A DNA stretch of 64,000 nucleotides, taken from assembly GCA_963665865.2 (NCBI GenBank), contig CAXXWF010000001.1, positions 2,356,001-2,420,000 on the forward strand, written 5' to 3'. Shown here in pieces: positions 23,947 to 32,381 of this stretch (within the stretch, counting starts at the first letter, position 1; each line of letters begins with the position of its first letter). The notes beneath the pieces are model-generated. The model did not search any database, had not been told where the DNA came from, and worked only from the letters and a program-made list of their open reading frames with translations. The translations under genes and the position numbers were made by a program. This stretch comes from PHAA01 sp963665865 (GTDB lineage: Bacteria > Bacillota > Syntrophomonadia > Syntrophomonadales > Syntrophomonadaceae).

Positions 23947-25308
23947 ATGTTAGATCGTACACCCCGGGAATACTCTAATAGGAAGGGTATTGTAATTAAT
24001 CCGGCGAAAACCTGTCAGCCGATCGGGGCGATGTATGCTGCGCTGGGTATTCACAAGTGTTTACCGCACAGTCATGGCTCACAGGGCTGCTGTTCTTATC
24101 ATCGGATGCATCTGGCCCGACACTTCCGTGATCCGGTTATGGCTTCAACCAGTTCTTTTACCGAAGGTGCTGCTGTATTTGGCGGAGGTTCGAACCTTAA
24201 AACAGCGATAAAAAACATTTTTGCTATTTATAATCCAGACATTATTGCTATTCATACCACCTGTCTATCGGAGACAATTGGGGATGATATTCCAACTTAT
24301 ATTAATCAATCTAAAATTCCTGAAGGAAAATTCGTTATTCATGCCAATACCCCAAGTTATGTGGGTTCGCATGTGACTGGGTTTTCCAATATGGTAAAGG
24401 GTATGGTTAAATATTTGAGTGAAAATAGCGATAGCCCTAATGGAAAGATAAATGTAATACCTGGCTATGTTAACCCCGGTGATATGAGGGAGATCAAAAA
24501 GATTCTGAAATCGATGGGTGTGAAGTTTATCATGTTCCCGGATACCAGCGGGGTGTTGGATGCTCCTTTGACCGGCAAGTATGACATGTATCCTTCTGGA
24601 GGAGCAAGGATAGAAGATATTGTAGATGCCGGAAACTCCGTGGCCACATTTGCATTAGGCAGTTTTGCTTCAGCGGATGGTGCCGACGAGTTAAGAAAAA
24701 AAGCCAAAGTTCGTCCCATCGTTTTGCATACTCCGATTGGAATTGGGGCTACAGATCAATTATTGATGGCTTTATCAAGATTAACCGGCCGGGAAATATC
24801 CGCGGAGTTAGAAGAGGAAAGAGGCCAGGTAATAGACATTATGGCAGATTTGCATGATCAGTACCAGGGTAAAAAGATAGCCATCTTTGGAGATCCGGAT
24901 GTCGTTATAGCTCTTACTGCATTTACTCTTGAATTAGGTATGATTCCTAAATTTGTACTTACCGGTACGCCCGGTGAGGCGTTTGAAAGAGAGGTTAAAC
25001 AAATGCTTCAGGATGCGGGAATAGAAGCTAAGGTGAAAGCAGCAGGAGATTTATTTACCCTTCATCAATGGCTTAAAGAAGAGCCAGTTGACCTTTTAAT
25101 GGGAACTACTTATGGCAAATACATTGCCCGGTCTGAGGATATTCCTCTGGTCAGAGTAGGTTTTCCTATTCTTGATCGAGGGGTTCATTCTTATATGCCA
25201 ATTGTTGGTTATAAAGGAGCGATGCGCTTGATAGAGATGATCAGCAATACCCTTCTGGATAGGCAGGATCGGGATGCCAAGGATGAAGATTTCGAATTGC
25301 TGATGTAA
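23947..25308 (+). CDS. nifK: Nitrogenase MoFe protein beta chain NifK
   Basis: A 453-residue partner of NifD that contributes P-cluster cysteines: C23 in AKTCQPIGAMYA, C48 in SHGSQGCCSYHR and C106 in HTTCLSETIGDD. It is shorter than the roughly 520-residue Azotobacter protein because it lacks the N-terminal extension, as in other clostridia. The alpha-beta tetramer binds NifH at each interface and reduces N2. AGGAGG overlaps the end of nifD and the ATG follows the nifD stop immediately, so the two are translationally coupled. Confidence 0.96.
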   Translation: MLDRTPREYSNRKGIVINPAKTCQPIGAMYAALGIHKCLPHSHGSQGCCSYHRMHLARHFRDPVMASTSSFTEGAAVFGGGSNLKTAIKNIFAIYNPDIIAIHTTCLSETIGDDIPTYINQSKIPEGKFVIHANTPSYVGSHVTGFSNMVKGMVKYLSENSDSPNGKINVIPGYVNPGDMREIKKILKSMGVKFIMFPDTSGVLDAPLTGKYDMYPSGGARIEDIVDAGNSVATFALGSFASADGADELRKKAKVRPIVLHTPIGIGATDQLLMALSRLTGREISAELEEERGQVIDIMADLHDQYQGKKIAIFGDPDVVIALTAFTLELGMIPKFVLTGTPGEAFEREVKQMLQDAGIEAKVKAAGDLFTLHQWLKEEPVDLLMGTTYGKYIARSEDIPLVRVGFPILDRGVHSYMPIVGYKGAMRLIEMISNTLLDRQDRDAKDEDFELLM

Positions 25309-25369
25309 CCGCCCAGTTGAATTTTATTCTGCTTGAAATAATAGATAACTGTTTGGTGATGCCGCCTTT

Positions 25370-25396
25370 TATTGATCGATGGAAGGCGTCTTTTTA
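25370..25396 (+). promoter_or_regulatory. Hairpin between nifK and nifE (relative of the nifH leader hairpin)
   Basis: Stem CGCCTTTTAT/ATGGAAGGCG (with G-T pairs), loop TGATCG, then TCTTTTTATT. It could be a terminator that lowers nifE expression relative to nifHDK, or the 3' stabilising end of nifHDK mRNA. It aligns with the nifH leader hairpin. Confidence 0.65.
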
Positions 25397-25439
25397 TTAT
25401 GGGAGCTCAGGAGAGCTTCCTATGAAATGAGTGATATAT

Positions 25440-26789
25440 ATGGCGATGAATCAACCCAATTCTCAGTTAATACAAGAACGACAAACTTCTATTCGGACTA
25501 AAGGCCAGCAGGCACAGCCTATAAATTGTCAGGTTGACAGCGTGGCTGGCTGTGTCAGTCAGCGGGCCTGCGTGTACTGCGGGGCTAGAGTGGTTTTGAA
25601 TCCCATTACGGATGCGGTTCATCTGGTCCATGGTCCGATAGGCTGTGCCAGTTATACCTGGGACATTCGAGGCAGTCTCAGCAGCGATGCTGATTTGTTT
25701 CGCTATAGTTTTTCCACTGATCTTCGGGAACAAGACATTATTTTTGGGGGAGAGCGGAAATTGACTGCTTGTATTGATGAATTGGTCGAACACTACCATT
25801 CCCCGGTGATGTTGGTCTATTCTACCTGTATAGTGGGCGTTATTGGCGATGATCTAGAAGCAGTCTGCAGAAACGCTTCCCTGCGTCATGGAATAAAGGT
25901 AATTCCGGTGCAATCAACCGGTTTTGCTGGAAACAAATCAGACGGCTATCGAGTTGCTTGCGAAGTCTTATTGCGAATGATTGCTCCTGAGGAGAAGATT
26001 ACCCAGCAATCCCACCATTTAAACTATTTAGGTGATTTTAATCTGGCCGGTGAAGCTTGGATCATCAGCAATTATCTGCAGGAAATAGGAATCCATGTGA
26101 ATGTGGCCTTTACCGGTGATTCTCAGTATCAGACGCTGAAAACTGCCCCTTCGGCGTCCCTGAACATTGTGCAGTGTGCTGGTTCCATGGGATATATGGC
26201 GCAAAGGATGGAAGAAATCTATGGTATTCCATTCCTCAATATCTCTTTCCTGGGCCTAGAGGATACAGTTGAATCATTACGCAGAATCAGTGGTTTTTTT
26301 GGAGACCCGCTTTTTTCGAGCAGAACGGAAGCTTTGATTAGGCGAGAGACGTCAATATATGCTCCCATTATAGAGCGATATCGGAGTCATCTAGAGGGTA
26401 AGAAAGCCGCGATATTTGTAGGAGGGGGCTTCAAAGCCATATCCTTAATCAAACAATTTCGCGAACTGGGCATGGAAGTAGTTATGGTAGGAACTCAGAC
26501 TGGACGCCCGGAGGAGTATGCAACCATCCACGGGCTGGTTGAAGAGGGTACCGTAGTGCTTGATGATGCTAACCCTGCTGAGTTGGAGCGTTTCATGCTG
26601 GAACAGGGGGCTGATCTCCTGGTAGGCGGTGTAAAGGAAAGACCATTGGCTTATAAGCTGGGACTCGCGTTTATAGATCATAATCATGAGCGCAAACATC
26701 CTTTAAGTGGTTTTGTAGGCGCAGCCAATTTTGCTCGCGAAGTAGAGCAGACAGTCTGCTCCCCGGTGTGGAGATATCTCGCTAGATGA
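25440..26789 (+). CDS. nifE: Nitrogenase cofactor scaffold NifE
   Basis: A 449-residue NifD paralogue that forms the NifEN complex on which FeMo-cofactor is matured. It keeps cluster cysteines in CVSQRACVYCGARVVL, HGPIGCASYTW and YSTCIVGVIGDD, and the C in LNIVQCAGSMGY. The C-terminal DHNHERKHPLSGFVGAANF is characteristic of NifE. The start is uncertain: ATG 25440 or in-frame GTG 25431. AGGAG at 25409-25413 instead fits a three-codon frame (ATG AAA TGA, 25422-25430) whose stop abuts the GTG. nifN follows after 160 bases. Confidence 0.93.
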   Translation: MAMNQPNSQLIQERQTSIRTKGQQAQPINCQVDSVAGCVSQRACVYCGARVVLNPITDAVHLVHGPIGCASYTWDIRGSLSSDADLFRYSFSTDLREQDIIFGGERKLTACIDELVEHYHSPVMLVYSTCIVGVIGDDLEAVCRNASLRHGIKVIPVQSTGFAGNKSDGYRVACEVLLRMIAPEEKITQQSHHLNYLGDFNLAGEAWIISNYLQEIGIHVNVAFTGDSQYQTLKTAPSASLNIVQCAGSMGYMAQRMEEIYGIPFLNISFLGLEDTVESLRRISGFFGDPLFSSRTEALIRRETSIYAPIIERYRSHLEGKKAAIFVGGGFKAISLIKQFRELGMEVVMVGTQTGRPEEYATIHGLVEEGTVVLDDANPAELERFMLEQGADLLVGGVKERPLAYKLGLAFIDHNHERKHPLSGFVGAANFAREVEQTVCSPVWRYLAR

Positions 26790-26949
26790 TCAATGCTGGC
26801 AGGTGGGGACGGATCTGGGACAATGGACCTGTCCCAACAACCCTGTCCCCCGGTTACGTCCCCCAATTATACCAAGCCCATCTTAACGGGGCGTGACAAG
26901 ATTGTCACACATTGTCACGCTTTGTCACACAAATTAGGAGGTGATATTC
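26790..26949 (+). promoter_or_regulatory. nifE-nifN intergenic region with phased TTGTCAC repeats
   Basis: First half: a GGGACA/TGTCCC hairpin (about 26817-26834) in a GGGGAC-rich stretch resembling dispersed repeats of clostridial genomes. Second half: GTGACAAGATTGTCAC, a 16-bp palindrome (26893-26908), followed by two more TTGTCAC copies at 26912-26918 and 26922-26928. The three direct copies have an exact 10-bp period, as expected of an operator bound on one DNA face. Confidence 0.55.
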
Positions 26950-28362
26950 ATGAACGCTGATCCAGACAAAGTCAGAAGTGTAACAGAAAATCCTTGTAAT
27001 ATGTGCATGCCGCTGGGAGCGATTGTACCATTTAAAGGTATTGAAAATACGATGGTGATTATTCATGGGTCGCAAGGTTGTGCTACCTATATGCGCAGAC
27101 ATATGGCTGAGCATTTCAACGAACCAATTGATGTCGCTTCCAGTTCAATTACCGAAAAAGGAACCATTTACGGTGGTGAAGCAAATCTAAAAAAGGGCTT
27201 GGAGAATCTAGTTCACCTTTATAAACCACAAGCAGTAGGGATATTAAGTACCTGTCTGGCTGAAACCATCGGTGAGGATACCGCACGTATTGCAGCGGTA
27301 TTCCAAGCGGAGAAGGGAACGTCCTTGGGCCTTAGGTTGATCCCCGTTCCCACACCCGGCTATGGAGGTTCCCATACTGAAGGTTATTTTCAGGCCCTGC
27401 GCAGCATCGTGGAAGTACTGAGCATAAATACCCGGAAACATGACGGCATAAATGTCATTGTACCTCATATTAGCCCGGCTGACGTAAGAGAAATTAAACG
27501 AATCTTAGCCTTACTGCAGATTAACTATACTCTGCTGCCTGATATATCTGATACCCTGGATAGCCCCTATGCAAAAGTATATGAAAAAATCCCCGCCGGG
27601 GGCACATCACTGGACTCCATTGCGGCTATGGCAGGGGCACAGGCCACAATCCAGTTTGGGGAAACGGTAGATGATGAGCTATCTCCGGGAAAGTACCTGG
27701 CAGCTGAATTTGGAGTGCCTTTATATAATTTGCCTTTGCCGATGGGGATCGTGGCATGTGATCAATTTGTAGACCTTCTAGAAAACCTGACGCAACACCC
27801 TATTCCAGAGGTGCTGAAAAAAGAACGCGGACGCCTCCAGGATGCCATGGTAGATTCTCATAAATATAATCGTGAGGGACGAGCCGCGGTATTCGGTGAA
27901 CCAGAAACCGTTTATGGAGTCACCCGGATACTGGTAGAAAACGGTGTAACTCCAGCTATCCTCGCCTCTGGCAGTAAAAGTTTGAGCCTGCCAGGATTAC
28001 TCGAACAGCTTACAGCAGATTCTAGTGAAAAACCCCTAATAATGCTGAACAGCGATTTTTCGCAAATTCGCAGCCATTGTGCCAATAAAGGAATTAACCT
28101 GGCCATTGGCAACTCAGACGGACGATTTCTCACCGAACGGGAAGATATCCCCTTGGTACGTTTGGGTTTCCCCATCCACGATCGCATCGGAGGGCAACGT
28201 ATCCTGGCGGTAGGTTACACGGGTACCACCATGCTGCTCGATCAAATTACCAATACGTTGCTGGCCGCCAAATTAAGCCGCTATCGAGCGGATCTATACC
28301 AGTGCTATTATCTGCATCCAGCTAATGACGATGGAGAAAGTGTCAGGAGGCAATCATTATGA
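26950..28362 (+). CDS. nifN: Nitrogenase cofactor scaffold NifN
   Basis: A 470-residue NifK paralogue, partner of NifE. It shows NPCNMCMPLGAIVPFKGIENTM, HGSQGCATYMRRH and ILSTCLAETIGED, the NifK/NifN cysteine pattern, but lacks the extra NifK serine-cysteine context, and its position after nifE fits NifN. The NifEN complex accepts the precursor from NifB and inserts Mo and homocitrate. AGGAGG lies eight bases before the ATG; a GTG at 26941 is also in frame. Its stop overlaps the nifB start (ATGA, 28359-28362). Confidence 0.92.
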   Translation: MNADPDKVRSVTENPCNMCMPLGAIVPFKGIENTMVIIHGSQGCATYMRRHMAEHFNEPIDVASSSITEKGTIYGGEANLKKGLENLVHLYKPQAVGILSTCLAETIGEDTARIAAVFQAEKGTSLGLRLIPVPTPGYGGSHTEGYFQALRSIVEVLSINTRKHDGINVIVPHISPADVREIKRILALLQINYTLLPDISDTLDSPYAKVYEKIPAGGTSLDSIAAMAGAQATIQFGETVDDELSPGKYLAAEFGVPLYNLPLPMGIVACDQFVDLLENLTQHPIPEVLKKERGRLQDAMVDSHKYNREGRAAVFGEPETVYGVTRILVENGVTPAILASGSKSLSLPGLLEQLTADSSEKPLIMLNSDFSQIRSHCANKGINLAIGNSDGRFLTEREDIPLVRLGFPIHDRIGGQRILAVGYTGTTMLLDQITNTLLAAKLSRYRADLYQCYYLHPANDDGESVRRQSL

Positions 28363-29216
28363 TAGACCATTTGAATATTAATCAAAATCACCCTTGTTTT
28401 TCGCAAGAAGCTGCCCATAAACATGCTCGAATTCACCTGCCGGTAGCAATGCACTGTAACATTAGCTGCAACTACTGCAACCGTAAATACGATTGCATGA
28501 ATGAAAGTCGTCCGGGGGTAACAAGTGAAATCATCAGTCCTATCGAGGCCTTACGTCGTTATAAGGATTATAAGCAACAGTTAAGTAATCTGAACGTGGT
28601 CGGTATTGCGGGCCCTGGTGATGCCCTGGCCGATTGGGAAGAAAGCAGTCAAACCTTTCGCTTAATTCGCGAATACGATCCCCATGTTTTATTATGCTTG
28701 TCCACCAACGGTTTAAAGCTGCCTAAACTAGCTGCTAGTATTGTGGAACTAGGGGTCAGCCATGTAACCGTAACCTTAAATACTCTGAATCCGGAAACTG
28801 GAGCCAGGATTTACCGTTATGTGAACTATGAAGGCCAAAGATATTCGGGTATGAAAGGAGCCAGCTTATTGCTCAAAAATCAATTAGCCGGGATACGTTC
28901 CCTGACCCAGCAAGGCATGATGGTTAAAGTCAACACTGTAATGATTCCTGGCGTCAACGACCATGAAATTCCCGATGTAGTACACAAAATGAAGGAACTG
29001 AATGTTTTTGTTACCAATATTATGCCGCTGATTCCGGTTCAGGGCAGTGCCTTTGCAGACCTTCATGGCACCAACCTTCATGATCTGACAATGATGCGCA
29101 GAATCTGTCAAACTGAAATGCGGCAGATGTTTCACTGTCAACAGTGTCGAGCTGATGCAGTAGGCTTGCTAAGAGATCATACTTTCCCTATGAAAATTGA
29201 TCAACAAGCTGTTTAA
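28359..29216 (+). CDS. nifB: FeMo-cofactor biosynthesis radical-SAM protein NifB (no NifX domain)
   Basis: A 285-residue radical-SAM enzyme that fuses two [4Fe-4S] clusters and inserts carbide to form NifB-co. The SAM-cluster motif is CNISCNYC (C33, C37, C40), preceded by ARIHLPVAMH and followed by NRKYDCMNESRPGV, all highly characteristic. The C-terminal HCQQCRADAVGLL carries cysteines for the extra clusters. The NifX-like tail of proteobacterial NifB (about 465 residues) is absent, as in methanogens and many clostridia, whose short forms are functional. It overlaps nifN by four bases. Confidence 0.95.
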   Translation: MIDHLNINQNHPCFSQEAAHKHARIHLPVAMHCNISCNYCNRKYDCMNESRPGVTSEIISPIEALRRYKDYKQQLSNLNVVGIAGPGDALADWEESSQTFRLIREYDPHVLLCLSTNGLKLPKLAASIVELGVSHVTVTLNTLNPETGARIYRYVNYEGQRYSGMKGASLLLKNQLAGIRSLTQQGMMVKVNTVMIPGVNDHEIPDVVHKMKELNVFVTNIMPLIPVQGSAFADLHGTNLHDLTMMRRICQTEMRQMFHCQQCRADAVGLLRDHTFPMKIDQQAV

Positions 29217-29229
29217 TCAATGACCAAGG

Positions 29230-29268
29230 GTGACAGAAACATCTTTTTTATCTTGTCACCCTTAGTCA
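29230..29268 (+). promoter_or_regulatory. Hairpin between nifB and anfO-like gene
   Basis: Stem AAGGGTGACA/TGTCACCCTT around a T-rich loop. It may terminate or stabilise nifB mRNA. The arms contain the TGTCAC core also found upstream of nifN. Confidence 0.6.
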
Positions 29269-29298
29269 TCCCCTGTCATCAAAAGGAGGGTTTATATC

Positions 29299-29922
29299 AT
29301 GGAAATAGCTGTATTGGTGGGACAGAACGGAGAAACTGCCTCCCTTCAAGCCGCGGATGAAATACGGGTCTACAAATATTCCTGTAAGATTTGGGAGTTA
29401 GGGCGCAGTGTGCCTTTTTCGCTCCCGGTAACAAAAGGTTTGTCAAGTTTGCGCGCGTACCTGAAGACCGTAATAGATTTTCTGGGAGAATGCCGAACCT
29501 TGGTCGGACTCTCTGTTATCGGTCTCCCCTATTTCGAACTAGAAAAAGCCGGGTTCACTATTTGGGAAATGGCCGGTCCTTATTCGTCTGTCCTGGACAT
29601 CATCCTGGAAGCAGAAGCTGCAGCAGTCCCCGCACCGTCGATGAATATAATCATGCCTAGACCAGAACCTAGGGAAGTTTCCCATGGATGTTACTCCATA
29701 TCACTAAAAGACATTCAAAACTGCAATGGTATGGTTACCTCCAAACAGATTTTGTTCCCTCTTCTAAAGAAAATGGATTTTCTGAGCCTGGAAATTACCT
29801 GCGCTCATGTACCTCCCTGGTTGGAACAACAGATTATCACCGGCCAGTTAACCGGCCAGATTAATAAAAGATCGCCCCAGGAATTTATCATTACTATCAG
29901 CGGAGAGCAAACCTCTCAATAA
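29299..29922 (+). CDS. AnfO-family nitrogenase accessory protein
   Basis: A 207-residue protein resembling AnfO (Fe-only nitrogenase accessory protein): the opening MEIAVLVGQNGETASLQAADEIRVYKY, the middle ECRTLVGLSVIGLPYFELEKAGFTIWEMAGP, and the ending TSKQILFPLLKKMDFLSLEITCAHVPPWLEQQ with its CxHVPPW signature. The exact role is unsettled; AnfO is needed for full Fe-only nitrogenase activity in some bacteria and is thought to assist cofactor or subunit handling. Here no anfG, anfD or anfK is present and the linked enzyme is Mo-type, so it probably serves the Mo system. GGAGGG precedes the ATG. nifV follows after 33 bases. Confidence 0.85.
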   Translation: MEIAVLVGQNGETASLQAADEIRVYKYSCKIWELGRSVPFSLPVTKGLSSLRAYLKTVIDFLGECRTLVGLSVIGLPYFELEKAGFTIWEMAGPYSSVLDIILEAEAAAVPAPSMNIIMPRPEPREVSHGCYSISLKDIQNCNGMVTSKQILFPLLKKMDFLSLEITCAHVPPWLEQQIITGQLTGQINKRSPQEFIITISGEQTSQ

Positions 29923-29955
29923 TTAAGTCCAATACTTTGAAGGCAGGTGAAAGTG

Positions 29956-30795
29956 ATGTCATTAATCAACATTATTGACACAACTTTAAGAGATGGTGAA
30001 CAGGCGCCCGGAATCGTGTTTAGTAAAGAAGATAAAAAATGTATTGCCATTCTGCTTGATAAAGTCGGCGTCTTTGAAATTGAAGCTGGTACCCCAGCTA
30101 TGGGTTCTGGCGAGTGTGAAGCCCTGGCTGAAGTTTTCGCATTAAACCTAACAGCTAGGGTATCCACCTGGAATCGCGCCAATATTAGGGACATAAGAGC
30201 TTCATTGGATTGTGGTTCTCGTCATCTGCATATATCGTTGCCTGTCTCTGATATTCAAATTAAATATAAGCTTCAAAAAAGCCGCAGTTGGGTATTAAAT
30301 AAACTTCAGGAAGCGGTGGTTTTTGCCCGGGAGGAAGGAGCATTTGTCACGGTCGGAGCCGAGGATGCTTCTCGTGCTGATTTTAATTTCCTGGTGCAAT
30401 ATACAAACCTGGCTCGTGAATTAGGTGCAGAAAGGTTGCGTTACGCAGATACGGTCGGGATACTCGATCCATTCATGAGCCATTACAGAGTGAAAAAACT
30501 TATTAGTGAAAGTGGTATAGATATTGATTTTCATGCCCATAATGATTTCGCCATGGCCATAGCCAATACCCTGGCTGGTGTTGAAGCTGGAGCGCAGTAT
30601 GCTAGCACCACAGTGTTGGGCCTGGGTGAAAGGGCTGGAAACTGCCCCCTAGAAATGATAGTAAAGGTTTTTCATAAATTTCTGCCCATGTCGATTTCGG
30701 CCAATAAAATAGCATTAAGTAGTTTGGTCAGCTATGTTACTTCGGTAACTGAAGGGTTTCCTTCAGGCATGGATGTTCTAAAAAGAGTTGGGTAG
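29956..30795 (+). CDS. nifV: Homocitrate synthase-like protein, short form (NifV)
   Basis: A 279-residue DRE-TIM metallolyase. It has IIDTTLRDGEQAPGIVFS (catalytic Arg and first metal ligand), the metal histidines in DFHAHNDFAMA, and GLGERAGNCPLE, the homocitrate/isopropylmalate synthase signature. NifV condenses acetyl-CoA and 2-oxoglutarate to homocitrate, the organic ligand of FeMo-cofactor. Usual NifV is about 370-385 residues; this one ends just after the barrel and lacks the C-terminal subdomains. Clostridium pasteurianum splits NifV into two polypeptides, so a partner elsewhere is possible. The stop is clean with no frameshift remnant visible. Start: ATG 29956 after AGGCAGG; GTG at 29947 is less likely. 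Confidence 0.85.
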   Translation: MSLINIIDTTLRDGEQAPGIVFSKEDKKCIAILLDKVGVFEIEAGTPAMGSGECEALAEVFALNLTARVSTWNRANIRDIRASLDCGSRHLHISLPVSDIQIKYKLQKSRSWVLNKLQEAVVFAREEGAFVTVGAEDASRADFNFLVQYTNLARELGAERLRYADTVGILDPFMSHYRVKKLISESGIDIDFHAHNDFAMAIANTLAGVEAGAQYASTTVLGLGERAGNCPLEMIVKVFHKFLPMSISANKIALSSLVSYVTSVTEGFPSGMDVLKRVG

Positions 30796-30832
30796 ATAAT
30801 ACTGTTACAGCTATAATAGTTGAAATGCTGGA

Positions 30833-32299
30833 TCAGTGAATAATGCCGGTTTTTGCATCACTGTTAAGCCGATTCGTTGATTCGTTGGAACCGCGCAGGA
30901 GAGATGCAAACACGGCTGCTATACTTACTATAAATGACAGCCAGAAGGCTCGATGCAGTCCGGTTATAAATCCGCTGACTTCCACTCCTTGAGAACCCAC
31001 CTGAGTGTGGGTTAGAAGCCCCTGAATAGCTGTGGAAGACATGCTGGAAGTAATAAGGGCCAGCCCCATCGCCATACTAACCAGCATACCGGCATTGTTC
31101 ATCATGGTTCGGGTGCCGGCAGCTATACCACGCCTTTCCGGCGCTACCGAACCCATAATGGCATTAGTATTAGGCGAGAAAAAGAAACCTGAGCCCAGAC
31201 CCATGAGCACCATCCACAACATTATCATACCCACAGGAGTACTATATTGGAGCTGGGTTAAACCTAAAAGCCCGATGGCGGATACGGCCAGGCCCAAAGA
31301 ACTGAGTTCCCGGGAACCATAGCGATCCGACAGGCGGCCGCTAATCGGGGCAATTACCATCATGGCTAAAGCAAACGGTGTTAACATTATACCGGCTTCT
31401 AGAGGTGTTTTACCCCAAATGATCTGGAAGAAAAAGATCATTAGAATAGTAACTGCCCCCCGGGCAATACCATTTAGAAAATTGCTGACATAAGCAGCAG
31501 CCAATATCCGCTTTTTAAATAGGGATAGATCCAGCATAGGTTGGTCAACCTTATTTTCGATATAAATAAAAGCTACCATGAGCAGTATTCCCACCAATAG
31601 TCCCAGTATGATAAAAGGTGAAAGCCAGCCAACCATATCTCCAAAGGTAAGGGCTACTAAAATAAGGCTTAGGCTGATAGTGAATAACATGGTTCCCTGC
31701 CAGTCAAAATGTTGTCCTTCAGGCAATTTTACCGTCTCACGCAGCTGTGCCCAGGCCCACAATGTACCGATTATCCCTAAAGGGAAGTTGAAATAAAACA
31801 CCCAGCGCCAGTTCCAGGAGGTCAGGATACCACCCAGTATTGGCCCAATTACCGCACCGGCCGATATTACCATGACGTTAATCCCTAGAGCTGTACCAAG
31901 CTGAGTTGCCGGGAAGGCATCAGTTACTATGGCTGTGCTAGTAGCAAGCATAAGTGACCCCCCCACTGCCTGAACGAAGCGGGCTGCTACCAGTTGGCCA
32001 CCGCTGTTGATCATTCCGCAGAGCAAAGAGGAGCAGGTAAATAAGGCAAAACCACTTACATATAGTTTCTTGCGTCCGATCATATCTGCAAATCTTCCAA
32101 TGGATGGTACCAGGACAGTAATGGCCAGCATGTATATCATCAGGGTCCACATTATGGTCTCTAATGATGAATGAAGGTCCCTGGAAATGACCGGTAGAGC
32201 AACAGTTAAGGTACTGCTATTCAGAACCGATAGCAAAGCCCCCAGAGTGGTGCAGGAAAGGGCAAACCATTTATAATTATCTTTCTTATTAATAGACAT
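30833..32299 (-). CDS. MFS multidrug efflux transporter, DHA2 (14-helix) family
   Basis: A 488-residue integral membrane protein with about 14 hydrophobic helices. Motif A is present (GRFADMIGRKKLYV), motif B/C features follow (RFVQAVGGSLMLA; GINVMVISAGAVIGPILGGIL, the antiporter motif C), and a WNWRWVFYFNFPLG segment is typical of EmrB/QacA proteins. It should export drugs or metabolites by proton antiport. GAGGAG precedes the ATG. It is convergent with nifV and lies 82 bases downstream of the ABC operon on the same strand, so it may be a distal member of that MarR-controlled unit. Confidence 0.9.
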   Translation of the reverse strand: MSINKKDNYKWFALSCTTLGALLSVLNSSTLTVALPVISRDLHSSLETIMWTLMIYMLAITVLVPSIGRFADMIGRKKLYVSGFALFTCSSLLCGMINSGGQLVAARFVQAVGGSLMLATSTAIVTDAFPATQLGTALGINVMVISAGAVIGPILGGILTSWNWRWVFYFNFPLGIIGTLWAWAQLRETVKLPEGQHFDWQGTMLFTISLSLILVALTFGDMVGWLSPFIILGLLVGILLMVAFIYIENKVDQPMLDLSLFKKRILAAAYVSNFLNGIARGAVTILMIFFFQIIWGKTPLEAGIMLTPFALAMMVIAPISGRLSDRYGSRELSSLGLAVSAIGLLGLTQLQYSTPVGMIMLWMVLMGLGSGFFFSPNTNAIMGSVAPERRGIAAGTRTMMNNAGMLVSMAMGLALITSSMSSTAIQGLLTHTQVGSQGVEVSGFITGLHRAFWLSFIVSIAAVFASLLRGSNESTNRLNSDAKTGIIH

Positions 32300-32381
32300 T
32301 GTTATTTCTCCTCAATATACTGCTAACCGGACTGCCAAAGATGTTAGCGTCAACCCCTATTATATATCATCCTATCGGATT

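Noticed and set aside
28359..29216. NifB as a truncated pseudogene because the NifX domain is missing
   Set aside because: Short NifB proteins without NifX are functional in methanogens and clostridia, and all cluster cysteines are present.
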